In this document: in pieces, positions 1 to 11,772 of the stretch
Numbering within the stretch: position 1 is the first letter of the stretch
Layout: each line of letters opens with the position of its first letter
NCBI GenBank assembly: GCA_025200525.1
Contig: CM045762.1
Location: 120,902,979-120,966,978, forward strand
Origin: Camellia lanceoleosa
Lineage: Eukaryota > Streptophyta > Magnoliopsida > Ericales > Theaceae
DNA length: 64,000 nucleotides
Reading direction: 5' to 3'
Translations under genes and position numbers: made by a program
Notes under the pieces: model-generated
Database searches by the model: none
What the model was told of the DNA's origin: nothing
What the model saw: only the letters and a program-made list of their open reading frames with translations

Positions 1-171
1 CTAGATTTTATGAGCTATTGTGTTCTCATTTTCAATTTTGGCCTACGCTGACTTGATTTTGATGCTTTTTAAATTCATTTGTTTTGATTATTAGCAGTTG
101 TTAATTGGCGATTGAATTGCCAGTTCACATTGAAAACACATTTTGATGGATATTATCTTGTGCTTGTGTAG

Positions 172-401
172 ATATAAAAACATTTGAGGTACTCCTTTGC
201 ATGTATGAAGTTAGAGAAAGGAAAACAGAGAGCTTCCAAGCTGATGATAGTCCTGCTCTTGGGTCTCTTCCTTGCAAGAGGAGGCATGGCTCAAATGAAG
301 GCAGCAATGCAAGTTCTCTTACAATCATGGTTAGACCCTCAACTGAGGCCAGAGGTCACACTGGCTATCTCACTTTTGCAAGACTCGGATGCCTTTCTTA
401 A
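172..401 (+). CDS. TRM61: Last exon of tRNA (adenine-58-N1)-methyltransferase catalytic subunit (partial gene)
   Basis: The reading frame opens directly after an AG acceptor at 170-171 and runs to a TAA at 399-401, giving about 76 residues. The first residues read TFEVLLCMYEVRERKTE, followed by a basic KRR patch and the C-terminal motif RGHTGYLTFARL. The GHTGYLTFA tail is typical of the TRM61/GCD14/TRMT61A family, the SAM-dependent subunit that with TRM6 makes m1A58 in the T-loop of nuclear tRNAs. This is the C-terminal end of the fold only; the SAM-binding motifs would lie in upstream exons outside the window. The first exon base is phase-split, so the preceding exon supplies one base of the first codon. 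Bases 1-170 are the preceding intron. The exon has no stop or frameshift, so the gene may be functional. The family assignment is from recalled motif similarity, not a search. A 94-codon frame overlapping at 184-468 is a shadow. Confidence 0.75.
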
Positions 402-700
402 AGAATGTGATCACAACTTCTTAGAAAGCATGCTACAAATTATTTGTTTTATTTTATTTATTATTTAATTTTAATTTTTGTTCAAGCATGTTTGGTTGAG
501 AAGGTTGAAAGGCTTATATATGAAGTCTGCAAGTTATATATCAAGTAGTATAAATTATGATCATAAGGTGGAAATTACATCTTATTATTGTATGAAGAGG
601 TGCAATCTACAACATCAAACGCTAAGGGGCAAGATGAAGTAGTCATGATTAATTTGAGACATGGTTGTTAAAATAGTTGTTAAGAGAGACAAGGAAGAGT
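402..700. other. 3' flank of the TRM61 exon
   Basis: AT-rich sequence after the stop codon, including a run of TTATTTATTATTTAATTTTAA-like bases near 455-475 that would suit a 3' UTR and polyadenylation region. No reading frame or repeat is recognisable. The junction with the retroelement to the right is not sharp and lies somewhere between about 480 and 850. Confidence 0.4.
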
Positions 701-2438
701 TAGTGGTATCAAATGATTGTGCTTCCTTTACGGTGCCAACCTAGTTGGGATCGTTAAGGTTAGCTATGATGCTTAGTGCAATCCCCAACGCAAGCATGAT
801 ATGCATAGCAGTCGGTGTAGCTTATGGATTGATGTGAAGTTGACAACGTGAATCAGGGCAAGATGATTGGGTTGAGATGAATAAGATGGATATGGTTGAG
901 ACCGAACTTCAGGATGAAGTTGCCTATGTATCCCAAGAATGGGAATCAGGTCAACGTAATTCATGGCTAAGGTTCACTCGGGTCTTGACACTCTCCTTTT
1001 ATGCTCTAACTTTTGCCAAAGTCGCCCCTTTAGGGTTTTCAACCTTACGAGCTCTATTTGTTTGATTTCTTATTTTTCATGCTTTAACTTTTTCCTAGGT
1101 CACCCTTTCGGGTTTTCGGCCTAGCGAGCCTCTCCCGGATAGTGTTACAACACTTGTGGTGAATTTGATCAATAGTTATCCTTGTCTTAACACTGGAACT
1201 GGCTTCGCCTTGATTTGAGCTTGGTTTCCTATTCTCTTATTCATGTCTTCTTCTTTTCTTTCGCTTCATTTGCTAAGTTGATTCTTCTCGCAATGTGGTA
1301 CTTTCTTGTATCGGCCTTCTCGGATTTAGACAGAAGTTCCCTTCCTCACAGTTGACTAGATTTCATTCCAATGGATGCCCCTGGTATGATGATTGACTTT
1401 TTTTTTTCCTTTTCTTTTTTCCTTTATTCTATTTATTATTTTTATTCTTTTTTTTTTCCCTTCTTTTTCTTCTCTTTTTTTCCCCCTTTCTTTTAGGTTT
1501 CTTTTATCATTTTCTCTTTGAAATAATGAAAACACCAGGGGAGAAATTCTAAGATGTGTGAGGTTTGAAAGTCGCCTTGTGCTTTCCATAATGATCGCCT
1601 AATGGCGAAGAAAATCCCCAAGACAATGTAGAACACCATGCACAATTCTAAACCTATCTTCACAAGTTTTGCAAAAGAAACAGTTTAAAATTCTTGAAAT
1701 CATGAATGACTTTGCACCGATAAGTCATAATTCACTCAAACCATTCGGGGGATCCTTCTCAACACTTGAGCTTATTAACAAAATCTCACTCAAAAAACAA
1801 ATTCAAAGCCTTTTTCTATTTGTGAAAGGTCACACATGCATCACTATAGGCACAATAAAATGATCAGAAACTTGACTCCCACTTTCTTATAAAGATGAAG
1901 ACCTAAGGGTACACGAGAGCGACTCAAGGGAAAAGACTCAACTGATGCAACAATGCAAGAAAAGACAAAGAAAATAAAACTCACAGCTCCATACACAACT
2001 CAACTGTGCACAAGACACAACTCAAAACAAAATCAGTACTCTGGAGACAAAAGGGGTTTTCTCCAAATCCATCTGCAGAATTCAAAAACAACACTTCAAG
2101 TAGCCCACAGGAGGGTTCAAACCTGTCTTCAATTCAGCAATACTAACATCCACACCCAACAAGACTGATTTCTTATAGATTGAGCCTCATAATTACCTCG
2201 GTTATCCTTACACATCTCATTGACCGTGTTGGCAAGGGTCAAAGGTTGGTTGTTGGCAAAACACGGATGGGATTTATGTTATGGGGTGGCAATCTATTGT
2301 GGTCAGGGAGAGGTTTATTGACAACTTTGGTACTTGGCCAAGGGATTGGGTGGCTATATCAAAATGAGGCCCATTTGTCGTTGATATGTCATCACCTGGA
2401 CTTGAGAGAGCTTCGGGTTGGCCATTTCCAATTGTAGC
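700..2438 (-). other. Non-coding internal region of the Ogre-type element
   Basis: No pol motifs are seen in any frame. A block at about 905-985 (minus strand) contains GGGATACATAGGCAAC and aligns with 50852-50930 of the LARD. A pyrimidine-rich tract lies at 1398-1500. The purine-side 77-codon frame over that tract (1356-1589) is low-complexity and not a gene. Confidence 0.55.
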
Positions 2439-4051
2439 TCACCCCAAGGTTTGGGAGCTTTTTGAAGGGATCAAAACCCCAAATGTTAAATCTGTCACCG
2501 TTCCTTGAAGGTCTTCAATCATTCTCAACATCTCAACAGCAATGGTTTCGTCCATTTGGCGCTCTTGTCGTACCTGAATCGGATTGGGTGTATCTATCAT
2601 GCATAAATCGGTACTTTCAACAATGAACACCTTTGGCTTGGGTAGATGGGCTGGGGTGATGTATATGCTGGGGTTAAAGGTAGGTGGTAGTGTATGGATA
2701 AGGTTAAGGCGAGAAGGAGATACTTGGTCATGGATGGAAAGTTGGTTGGTGGTATCATTGGGTTTTTGAGGTGGAGCTATTGTGTGGTTATTGATGAGAT
2801 TCTGAACCTGATGATGAAGGCGATATCAACGATCGGTGCCATGACCGCGCTGTTGATGGTACGAACAGTATTTGGTGGGGTTATGTCTAGCAAGAAGTGG
2901 GTCAGGAAGAGGTTGGGGATAAAAGGGTTTGAGATACCCTCTTTCAATCAGGACTTTTAGTGCCTTAGTTAGGCTCATATGTAGGGGGTGAAAGTTCTGC
3001 CTTGAGCTCGGGTTGGGCAGGCTATTTATTGATTGGTATTGGCAAAAGGGTCGAGAGTTTGTGGGTTGGTGGCGGCGGTATTGATTTCAGTGGGTTTGAG
3101 AATAGTGCTACTGCTAGCATTGGTACTCCCGAAAAACACCCTCATTGTTGGTTCGCTTGTTCTAGGAATAATCCATTTGTTGAATGCACTCTCAATCTGA
3201 ATCCCTAACTCATGTAAATTTTTGAAAGTAAACAGTAGAGCGACTATTAACTTTTGTAACATATCTGGCTCAAGATTCTGGACCACTATTCGCACTTGGT
3301 CCCTCTCAGAAGGTCGATCTGACATTTGTGCGGCCTTTGCTCTCCACCTTGCAACAAATTCCACAAAAGGTTCTGTAGGATTTTGGTGGGTTGCTTCAAG
3401 CTCTTGAGTGGTCATTTTAATTTGGCTACTGTAAGAATACTAATTGACAAACGCCTCAGCCAAATCTTCCCAGTTCTGCTTCACTTTATCCTCCAACTTG
3501 GCATACCAAGTGGCCACTATACCCGACAGTGTCCTTCCATACAGAGAAAGTTTATGAGGCTTAGTCAGACCCATCAGTTTCAAGACATCCAAGAAAAGCC
3601 GGATATGTACCATAGGATCTCCAGACCCGTCGAAACGGTCAACGTGTGGCATTTTGAATCTATCTGGGAGTCTTACGAAAGCCTCAATGTATCCATACTC
3701 AATGTCAGGAATGAAGTTAAGTCCCTGTGCCTTTTTGAATTACTTCTCATGATTATCAATTCTTAACAGGGTCGGGTTGAGATCATTAATATCAAGGGGA
3801 AAAAACCCCTCATTAGGCTGCACCAGGGGTTTGAAAACTCGAGCTTGAGCCAACACTTCTCGAGGATTTGGGCCTTGCAAATCTTCAGCTAGCGGAGGTG
3901 GGTCAAATTTCGCCTGGGGGCCCGGGACTGGATGTGTAGTAAGTGCCCTACATGGGCGTTGCATTTCAGCACTGGTCTCATCTTGTGCGGCGATTCCCTG
4001 GTTTAAGGTTGTTATCATGACCACAACTTCTTCTGGACTTTGAGCCATCAC
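2439..4051 (-). pseudogene. gag pseudogene of the Ogre/Tat-type element
   Basis: One frame runs from ATG at 4051 to 3026, with a TAA near 3740 and a TAG near 3440 as the only stops. The segments have Ogre/Tat gag features: a proline-rich N-terminal part, then VDRFDGSGDP, then FVARWRAKAAQM and RIVVQNLEP, the retrotransposon capsid region that packages the RNA. After 3026 the frame is lost, but a degenerate zinc-knuckle-like stretch (YHQQRGHGT, about 2850) and a C-terminal fragment ending at 2439 remain. The TAG fits a CAG to TAG change. No protease follows. The gene is non-functional as read. Family assignment is from motif recall; lineage is moderately sure. Confidence 0.75.
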
Positions 4052-5016
4052 GGGTCTGCCTAGTTGGCAATCGGGAAATAGATAGGTGTAAGTTGAGAGC
4101 TGACTAACAAGGATTTTGACCTGGTTTATACTTGATGTATGTAAAATGGATTAGTCTAGACATCTTTGACTGGATTGGGCTTTTTTAAAATGGGTCTTTT
4201 GGCATTGGATGTATCTTTTCTGAGTTGGCCTTTGGGGATCAGATGGACTGGACCTTTGCTGAGTGGGGTTTTTTCTGGGATTAGATGGACTGTGATGGGT
4301 TAAGGTAGGTACTGCTCCTTCTTTGGCTCAGACAAACCTAGCATTAAAAACAAATGCTCCATTAGATTGGGATATCGGATATGCTGGTCAAAGCAAATCA
4401 AGGTTCTAGTATGTTTCCACCATATCAAACACAAACCCTTAGATTTTGACCCAAATTCTACTTCTGACATGACTCCAAAGTTTCAAAAAGAATCGCCTCA
4501 AGATTAAGACTCCCAGGATTGCATCACACATTTTGCACAAAAGCATTCAAAACACCCCTATGAGAGGTTAGGGTTTCTCTGTCCTAGCTTTGAAGTGATC
4601 TACGGCTTTACTATTCAAACAAATAGTATCACAACAGCCTAGTAAATAGGAGGGCATCATGTCCTATGTTTGAAAGGTCACTAAGGCTGACTATATGCAT
4701 CTAGGTTGATTGGTCAAAAAGGGTACCTCAGCAAAGACTATCTAATATACCTCTCACACCTAATACCGAGAAGTGAAAGGTGGATCAAGCGGTACAGCGA
4801 TAATCTAGATCCAAGGGTTGTGTTTCCGACATGGCAGAGCCCATGACCGACCAGCCTTTTAGCAAGCTTTTGGGAAAGCCTCTGGCAAACCATCTAGGAA
4901 TAGCAAATGCAAACACAGTGACTTAAGCGCACCAATGCAAATGCAATGCAAAGAACATATAAGTGAAAATAAAATTTCACATCATGAATTTGAAGTCAAG
5001 TTCTCTAAAGTCCATA
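4052..5016 (-). other. gag leader of the Ogre-type element
   Basis: About 965 bases lie between the primer site and the gag start. The stretch just after the PBS (minus strand, about 5010-4920), including GCATTTGCATTGGTGCGC, matches the LARD leader near 49375-49455. Nothing in the rest is recognisable as coding. It is likely the untranslated leader with packaging signals. Confidence 0.5.
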
Positions 5017-5028
5017 GCAGAGTCGCCA
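5017..5028 (-). other. Primer binding site, tRNA-Arg type
   Basis: The minus strand reads TGGCGACTCTGC a few bases after the LTR end. The same bases begin the PBS at 49352 in the LARD. This is the primer site known from plant Ogre elements, as distinct from the tRNA-iMet site used by the copia and Tekay elements here. Confidence 0.8.
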
Positions 5029-5033
5029 GAAAC

Positions 5034-8000
5034 TGTCGCTTGCTTTTCGTGCTCCTTTCGGATACGACAAGCCCTACAGTTCGGATTCCCGTGGTTCTGA
5101 ATCTGATTTCACAAAGTGCAATGTGAAATAGTGAAAACACAAAAAGAGTTCAAATCCGGCAATTCTTTTGGAAAATCGATGTTTGAATCAAATGCCAAAA
5201 ATTAACTGCTTTGCCAGATTTCAGAGTCACCACCTAAATATTTTTGGAAAATTTAGGAAACCCGAGACTTGTGCCAAAGGCCACTTATCTGTCATCACCA
5301 AAGTGTCTCGGCTCAGGAACTTAGGTACGAGAAGGAAAGGTCATAAATTGAGCACCCCACTCGCCCGATTAAAAATCAGCCTCTACTAATCATGATATAA
5401 TTTTTATTTATGTTATATGATCTTGTTATGATTTATTAGCTATTTTTACTATATGACGCACACAAGTATAGACTAATTTGCAAAAGTTGGAATATTTTGA
5501 TTTTATGCTTGTTTGAAAATTGTTTCGAATATGTACCACTTAAAAAAGTGATCTCATATGCGCATTACTCAAATTATTCTAATTCAAGCAATTAACCTTC
5601 ATCCATAGGCATTCAAACAAGTATAACACTTAAGCAATTAGCCTCATGGCAAGCATGCTAGACATGGAAACAATCATACTCATGCAATATGCTAAAGTAA
5701 AAAAATGCTCACCTAGTACTCCGTGGTGCGTCAAAACAAGCAAAATAATTAGAAAACATGCATGCCCCTAATTAATGCAACATGACTAAATGCAACGCAC
5801 ACATTATGTAATTTTAGTAGGCTCGGCTATGAGTATGGCATATGATTCCATTCAAGACATGTAATGAATCATGTATTCAAGCAATGAATTTAAACATTTG
5901 GTTAGTATGATGAGCCAAACCTTGGATGCATGCAAGAGAATGGATGCAAAGTATAAGAATTCTAAGTTGAAAAATGATGTTCTATACTAACCATTGTAAG
6001 CAAGTAAGTAAATGGGAGAAAGACGTGGGGTTGGAAGACATACACGTTATTACATATTGGCCCTCGTGCAAGAGGGCGCGAATCTAAGTCCGAAAGCCCG
6101 AATTAAACTAATTATTATAAAACCGAATGAATGAATAAGCAAATAATTAACTAGCTAACTTCTCTATTACAACAAGGATAATCATGAGAAAATAAACTAG
6201 CTATCTAAGTTAACTAACTATAAAAATTACAAATAAACAATACTAATTACAACAAGACAAATTGTAACAACAACAATAATAATTACAACAATACTTGGAG
6301 CATTAATCTACAACATTGATATAAGCAAGGATGCGCGAGGGTTGCATGCACAATGTCCAAGAACTGCTCTGTCTACCTAGGTTTGCTCTGTTTTACCTTC
6401 AGCCACTGCCCTATGTTTTCTACGTAATATACTATTGACCAAACATTGATGACCGGCCGGCCCTCAATGAAGCCCGGCCGAGCCTAAATAAGGCCAACCA
6501 TGCCTTAATTTTGCAAAATTGCTTTTGTGCTCAAGGAAAAAACAGGCAGAGAGTTGTTCAACTCGCTTGTCCCTCTCACACTTCTCTGTCATGGGAAAGC
6601 CTCAAGAGAAGGTTGGAATCGTTTCCAAAACCATCAATGAGCAAGTTGATTGCATGATGATTTCGGATACAATTTGGACAAAATTCAATAAATCCAATGA
6701 ACAACAACCACCCATCCTTTCTATCATAGAGTGAACTCAAAGAGGGAAGTAGAGACGCTTCAAGATTTATCAAAACATCATGAATTGATGAAAGACAACC
6801 ATTGACACAATAGATTCGGCATAACGTCTGACCGAACCCAAGCAATATAACTCATTTTCTTTATGTGGGTTGGTTCATTTTAGGCCAAATTCATTAGTCT
6901 TTGCCATCCTTTAATCCATTAAGTCCAAGATGATAATTAAGTCCACTAAACAAGAAGAAACGTCAAACGAGAGGTGATCCTAAACATGAAAGAGAGACCA
7001 CGCCATTGACGATGAACCTCCGTAGAGATTAAGCCATTGAGCATAGGTCTCCTTTTCATGCTTTGAATAACCATCAATCGGTTGAAATAACCCTCAAACA
7101 AATGAAAAGAAGAAAAGAGGGAGGTTGCAGAAATGAACACATGAATTTTGATTATTAGAATGAGACTCTTGACATGAAAATTAACCAAAGAAAAGCTATC
7201 AAAGCATGGGTAACACAACACAACAAGCTAGATATGAGGACTTATGACAAAACATGCTATATATTCAAAGCATACACTAATTAAATAAATTAGGACAGCC
7301 CTAAAACAACCCCTAATATGATAAAAATAGTGGCTAAAATCAAGAGAAGGTAAGTAAAAAGAGTAGAGGAAAAGCTATGGAATAAAGCCTAAGGAGGGGT
7401 GGCTAACCCCTTTACTTTTTGCAAATTTAAATCATATATTTCAACCTCAAAATAGTCCAAGAACAGTCCCAAAACAGCCCAAAAACAGTGGCTAAAATCA
7501 AGAGAAGGTTGGAATAAGGTTCAAGGAAGGGTGGTTAACCTCTTTACCTTTGGTAGCTCGTAAATGACAAATTTCAGCCCACAAAACAGTCCCAAAATAG
7601 TGTATAAAGCATGTAAAAGAGAGGAAAAGAGTGAAAGAGATATAAGAAAGAAGATGCAAAAGTTATACCTCTTAAAAGAGAGGATTCTTGTAGTTAAAAA
7701 AACTTGATTCCAACACCCTCAAGTTTTATGAAATATGGTTTGAAACTTCAAAAAAGCTTTAAGAACAAACTCTAATGGTGTATGTATTGTGTATGTATAG
7801 CTAAAGAAGGCTTGAGGGTCAAAGGAGGAAGGAAGATGGAAGGAGGTCGATTTAGCTCTTCAAAGCTTTTGGAAATTTTGCTAACCTTGAATTCTAAAGG
7901 AAGAGGTCCTATTTATAAAATTTGAGCCAAAATGCTCAAAAATATCTTCAAACAAAGATATTTATTCAATTCCCACCAACTGTCTGTTTGGCGCCATTGA

Positions 8001-8652
8001 GACCTGACCGGGCCCCAAAACTCATGGTCGGGCCCAAAAATGCACGGCCAGGCCTCAAAAGCAAGTCTGGAAAAGTTTTCATTGAGGCCCGGCCGGGCCT
8101 TAATGAGGCACGGTTAGTTCTAAATGGACTCGGCTGGGTCCAAAAATTTACATTTCAGGTTCGACTTCAAATAGGCATATCTCACTCATCTGGACTTGGT
8201 TTTAGGTGATTATTGAGTCTAAATTGAAGCCCCGGAAGTCTACTTTCTCAACGGTTTGATGCTCAACTTCTTTCTAATCTAGTTTTCTTTAGTTCCCTCC
8301 TATTTCCTTCAACTCCAAACCTCTAAATAAGATGTTTTTTTAAAGATTTTCAAAGAGTTCACCTCCCTTCCATTTATTTCCACTTTGTCCTTACTCGGTT
8401 TACCAAAAAGTGCAATGTTTTAAATGAAATGCGAGTCTCGGAGCATCGTAGAAACATTTGAAAAAATATTTTGAAAAAGGGGGTTTTTAGGTCTAAAATA
8501 GTTTGGCCAAAATGGGATGTAAGTTTTGGAATTAGAGCTTGAATCCAAATTTTTTCACTGAGAATTCAAAAGATTGCATAGTGTAACTTTCATCATCCGG
8601 TGTTTGGAATAAAGCGCCCAAGTCTTAAGGTTGGTAAAAAGTGGGGTGTCCA
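5034..8652 (-). repeat. 5' LTR of the gag-only Ogre-type element
   Basis: On the minus strand the LTR starts TGGACACCCC (8652) and ends GCGACA (5034), next to the primer site. It aligns along its length with the solo LTR at 35171-38748 and more distantly with the LARD LTRs. A TATA box (TATAAAT, minus strand) lies at 7917-7911. Upstream of it are a conserved U3 block (8264-8156) and GGCCCGGCC-type palindromes (8140-7990). A second palindrome group (CCGGCCGGCC) lies at 6452-6490. Confidence 0.85.
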
Positions 8653-10728
8653 TAGTAGTCTTCACTCTTTTGCGCTTTTCTCTTTCCATACTTTGAATTT
8701 GGATGTGAGGCTAGGACCATTGGAAATCTTGTTTCTAGGGCTTCAATTTGGACATAAGAATGATCTAAAATGAAGTTTGGACAAGAGAGTTATGTCTGTT
8801 TGAAATTTAAGTAACTTGCTGGAAGCAAGTCTGCTTGAGCAAACTTTTCACTGCTCGAGCGGTCTATGCGAATTTTAGAGATTATGGGAGCTTCTTTTCA
8901 CCGCTCGAGCCAAGCTTTGACTGATCAAGCGGTCTGGTTGATATCAGACACTTTAAAGTCACTTTTTGGCCCAAAATCTTTATTCTTTGTTCATCTCTTC
9001 TTTCCCGCTTCTTAACACCAAAACCCTAGAGCCCCAAACACTTGATTTCTCCAATTTTTACCTTAGATCCACCCTATATCCTTCAAGGAGGTTGAAAGGA
9101 AAGCTTGGATTAGGAGTTCTACCGATTATTTCCTAATTTTGCCAAAGTTTCAAGTGGGTTCTCATCTGCAACTTCCAATCTTGAGGTAGGGGTGTCTTGA
9201 ACTTGTTATCTCTTTGATTTGAGATCCACATGTGGTAATTTCATTAGATATTCATCCTTATATGTGTGTGTGTGTGTATGTGTATGGATTGTGTTGGTTA
9301 ATAAATGATTTGGAGGATGTGGTCAATAATTCATGATTTTTGGATGGAATTATGTCTTTTATTGATGATTTTCGTTGTTGATGAGGAAAAGTAGTCCTTA
9401 ATTCATAAAAGAGAGAAAACCCCAAATTTACCATAAACCCTAGTTTTGAGATTTGTTCAATAAAGAGGGGTGTTCAATTGGTTTCAAAAACATGAAATTG
9501 GATGTATTTATTTAACTTTGAGGTTGAAATGTAAGATTTGAAACTTTTCTCTATATACACCTTGAGTTGGTGAAGGTTTTTAATGAGGTATCCTCCATTA
9601 TTGATGTGTAAAGTAGTGAATTGTTATGAATTGAAATGATTGTAGGAAAAATTGAAGATTTATAAATTCATGCATCATATGCATTCCGAATTTCTCTTTT
9701 GGACACTATGATGAAGTGATTGTTGAAAAGCGGAAAAGGGGTAAATAGTCTATGAGTCTGGGTAGTGAGTTGGGTTAGTTTTTGAGTTGTGTAATGTAAT
9801 TGGTACCCACGTAGGGAGTCAAGGTGCCCAATTGCCCAGTCTTTGCATATCGCCGAATGAATGTGGAAAAATATTTTTGGGTGTCCACAACCGTCATTTT
9901 TGGACCTGACAAATGTGGAAAAATATGGTTTTGGGTGTCAACATCCCCGCCATTTATGGAACCAGCAAATGTGGAAAGGAAAATGTTTTTGGGTTCCCAT
10001 CGTCCCACCATTTCTGGAGCCAGCAAATGTGGGACTATTTCCAGTATACAAAACTATATCAATATATGTATGCTTTGATTTTTGGCACATACTTGGGTTG
10101 TCATTGTATATTTACCACTCGTGGATAATGTGGAATGATTGAGCAAATTTCATGCATTGCATGTTTTCACTTACATACATACACTTATATACATTTTCAT
10201 TTCTATATTTCAAATGTTTGCATTACATGATCATGTGTCTTTTAATTAATTATATAACTTGTTAAATTCAATACCTACTGAGCTTTTGCTCACCCCAAAG
10301 CTAACCAATTTCAAGAAATGAAGACTAAGCATCTCCTAAGTGATTTTTTGAGAAGAAGAAAACCCTTTTGGAGTGTGAAACCTTTTGTTGAAATCTTTTT
10401 GTGTTCAAGAAACACCTTTTTGCTAGTGTAACAAGAACACCTTTTTGTTGTAATTGGATATCGGTTTTATGCTAGTGTAACAAGGAACACTTTTTTGAAG
10501 GAAGTCGACTTGTAACTTGTCTTGTTATATATTTTCTTACTTTTGAATTATTTTGTTTTGTTTATGGATATAATGAGACGATATTGTAAATCTTAGGGGA
10601 TAGTTTAAAGGGGAACGAAATGTAATGAATGTTATTTCATTATTTTTGTCTCTATTTGTATGGTGTGTGTTGTATGGCGGGAATGCCCAAGTGAATAGGA
10701 TTGGGAGGTGTTCTCCCAGGGTGTTACA
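8653..10728 (+). repeat. Ty3-type LTR, probably 5'-truncated
   Basis: The segment ends GGGTGTTACA, like the ends of the Tekay LTRs in this window (GGGCGTTACA, GGGAATTACA), and contains a CTGAGCTTTTGCTCACCCC motif near 10279 typical of such LTRs. Near its left end are a conserved U3 block (8711-8815) and a GCTCGAGC array (8833-8935). No target duplication is found. Its left end coincides with the Ogre-type LTR, so it was probably cut by that insertion. Its right end abuts a TPR exon. Confidence 0.6.
9859..10032 (+). repeat. Imperfect tandem array, 52-58 bp unit
   Basis: ATGTGG recurs at 9861, 9913, 9969 and 10027, each followed by related text (TTTTGGGTGTC, CCATTT, GGA-C-AGC). The array has about 3.2 copies and lies within the LTR at 8653-10728. 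Overlapping 71-93 codon frames here are products of the repeat and not genes. Confidence 0.75.
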
Positions 10729-10729
10729 G

Positions 10730-11772
10730 AAATCCTAGTCCCAATCCTGAAAAGGAAACCCTTTTTGTGGATCACAAATGCAACCAAACCTAGTTCTTCA
10801 AATGTGAGATCAACTACTAGTAACTAAACAGATAGATCCACATCACAACTTGGAGGTTTTTTCCTAGTGCCATTATATATGGTTTGTGACCAAGTTAACT
10901 GAATTGATTTTGTGATCCCTTTGGTTTTTTTTCTTCTTTTTTTTTTCCTTGATAGAGAATTTTTATTTCACGTACATTTTTATTTTCATCCATTCCAACC
11001 CATACTACTCAATCAAAACCCTTATAACATATGGATGCACGGTCAACCAACTATAAATTCATCCAACTATTTCTGGAGGAACTATGGTTCCCCCAATGAA
11101 CCTAGGTAACCACTATATTACTCAACTACTTGTCCCCGTTAAGCTCTAAGTTAACGTCATCTTTTAAAATGATTTTATTAATAAATTTGTGCGGTATTTT
11201 TGAATTTCAGCTTACCACATGATCTTACATAGTGGCAGCTCAATGGAGCCTCAGGGGTCATGATGGTATCACAAAAACAATACCCTCTGGAAATTCAGAT
11301 AAGGCAAGTCGGATTAGACCTAACTGCTAAAGGCATGTCTTATATCTGTTTATGTTTTTTTCAACTTTTCTTTTCACTATTTTACATCTGTAAATATATC
11401 TTTTAGATGAAGCAAATAGTTTGTAGTCTTGATGGATGTGCTAGTCTAGTGCTCAACATAACTGATAAATTGCCCATGACTGTCATTAGGACATTGACTC
11501 AGGGGTTATGTGTAGTGACCATGAATTTTCATCATGTTCTACCAAGGCTACTTCTAGGTCAGCATTTCGATTTTTGTTTTTCTTTTTTCTTTTATTTTTT
11601 TTTGTATTTTTGTACTTCAAGCCAAGGTAGGATGTTGACTTTGTGTTTCTTCTTGTGATTTCTTCATTAGTTGGAACTGATATGGGAAACATCGGATTGG
11701 GGGAAGTTGGCTCAAGGGAGAAGCATGTTTCATTTAGTTTTTGGATTTGGAATAATGTTTCAATTTCAACAT
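10730..11772 (+). pseudogene. TOPLESS-related co-repressor pseudogene, 5' surviving part
   Basis: Several exons can be read. At 10731-10794 the frame gives NPSPNPEKETLFVDH, close to the NPRPNPDIKTLFTDH segment of TOPLESS/TPR proteins, then hits a stop. At about 10966-11109 there is HPFQP and GWM-like text matching the proline-rich linker. At 11407-11556 DEANSL and then VIRTLTQG and LLLG match the start of the WD40 region. At 11671-11767 GTDMGNIGLGEVGSRE matches the conserved GTNVGDIGLWEVGSRE. Introns are kept (for example about 11557-11670), so this is not a processed copy. The N-terminal LisH/CTLH exons are absent. Intact proteins of this family are nuclear co-repressors that bind EAR-motif factors; this copy cannot encode one. 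A copia element interrupts the last exon at 11772. Confidence 0.8.
11768..11772. repeat. Target site duplication AACAT (left, copia)
   Basis: Identical to 22002-22006 and directly adjacent to the LTR start TGAAAATCC. Confidence 0.92.

Larger units (their letters stand above)
700..8652 (-). mobile_element. Ogre/Tat-type LTR retrotransposon, gag-only, 3' end missing
   Basis: Read on the minus strand, the element begins with a 3.6-kb 5' LTR (8652 to 5034), then a tRNA-Arg-type primer site (5028-5017), a gag frame with stops (4051 to about 2439) and non-coding DNA down to about 700. No protease, RT, RNase H or integrase motif is readable in the 2 kb after gag, and no 3' LTR is present before the TRM61 flank. 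The primer site, the first ~100 bases after it and a block at 905-985 match the LARD at 44869-59851, so the two are related families. It could be a gag-only non-autonomous (TR-GAG-like) element or an autonomous element that lost pol and its 3' LTR by deletion. The left limit is approximate. Confidence 0.7.

Noticed and set aside
184..468. 94-codon frame overlapping the TRM61 exon
   Set aside because: It is out of frame with the exon that carries the conserved GHTGYLTFA motif and is a shadow.
1356..1589. 77-codon lysine-rich minus frame
   Set aside because: It lies on a pyrimidine tract. The composition alone explains the open frame.
9824..10142. Overlapping frames of 71-93 codons with CG(K)-MW-like repeats
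   Set aside because: They arise from the 52-58 bp tandem array inside an LTR.
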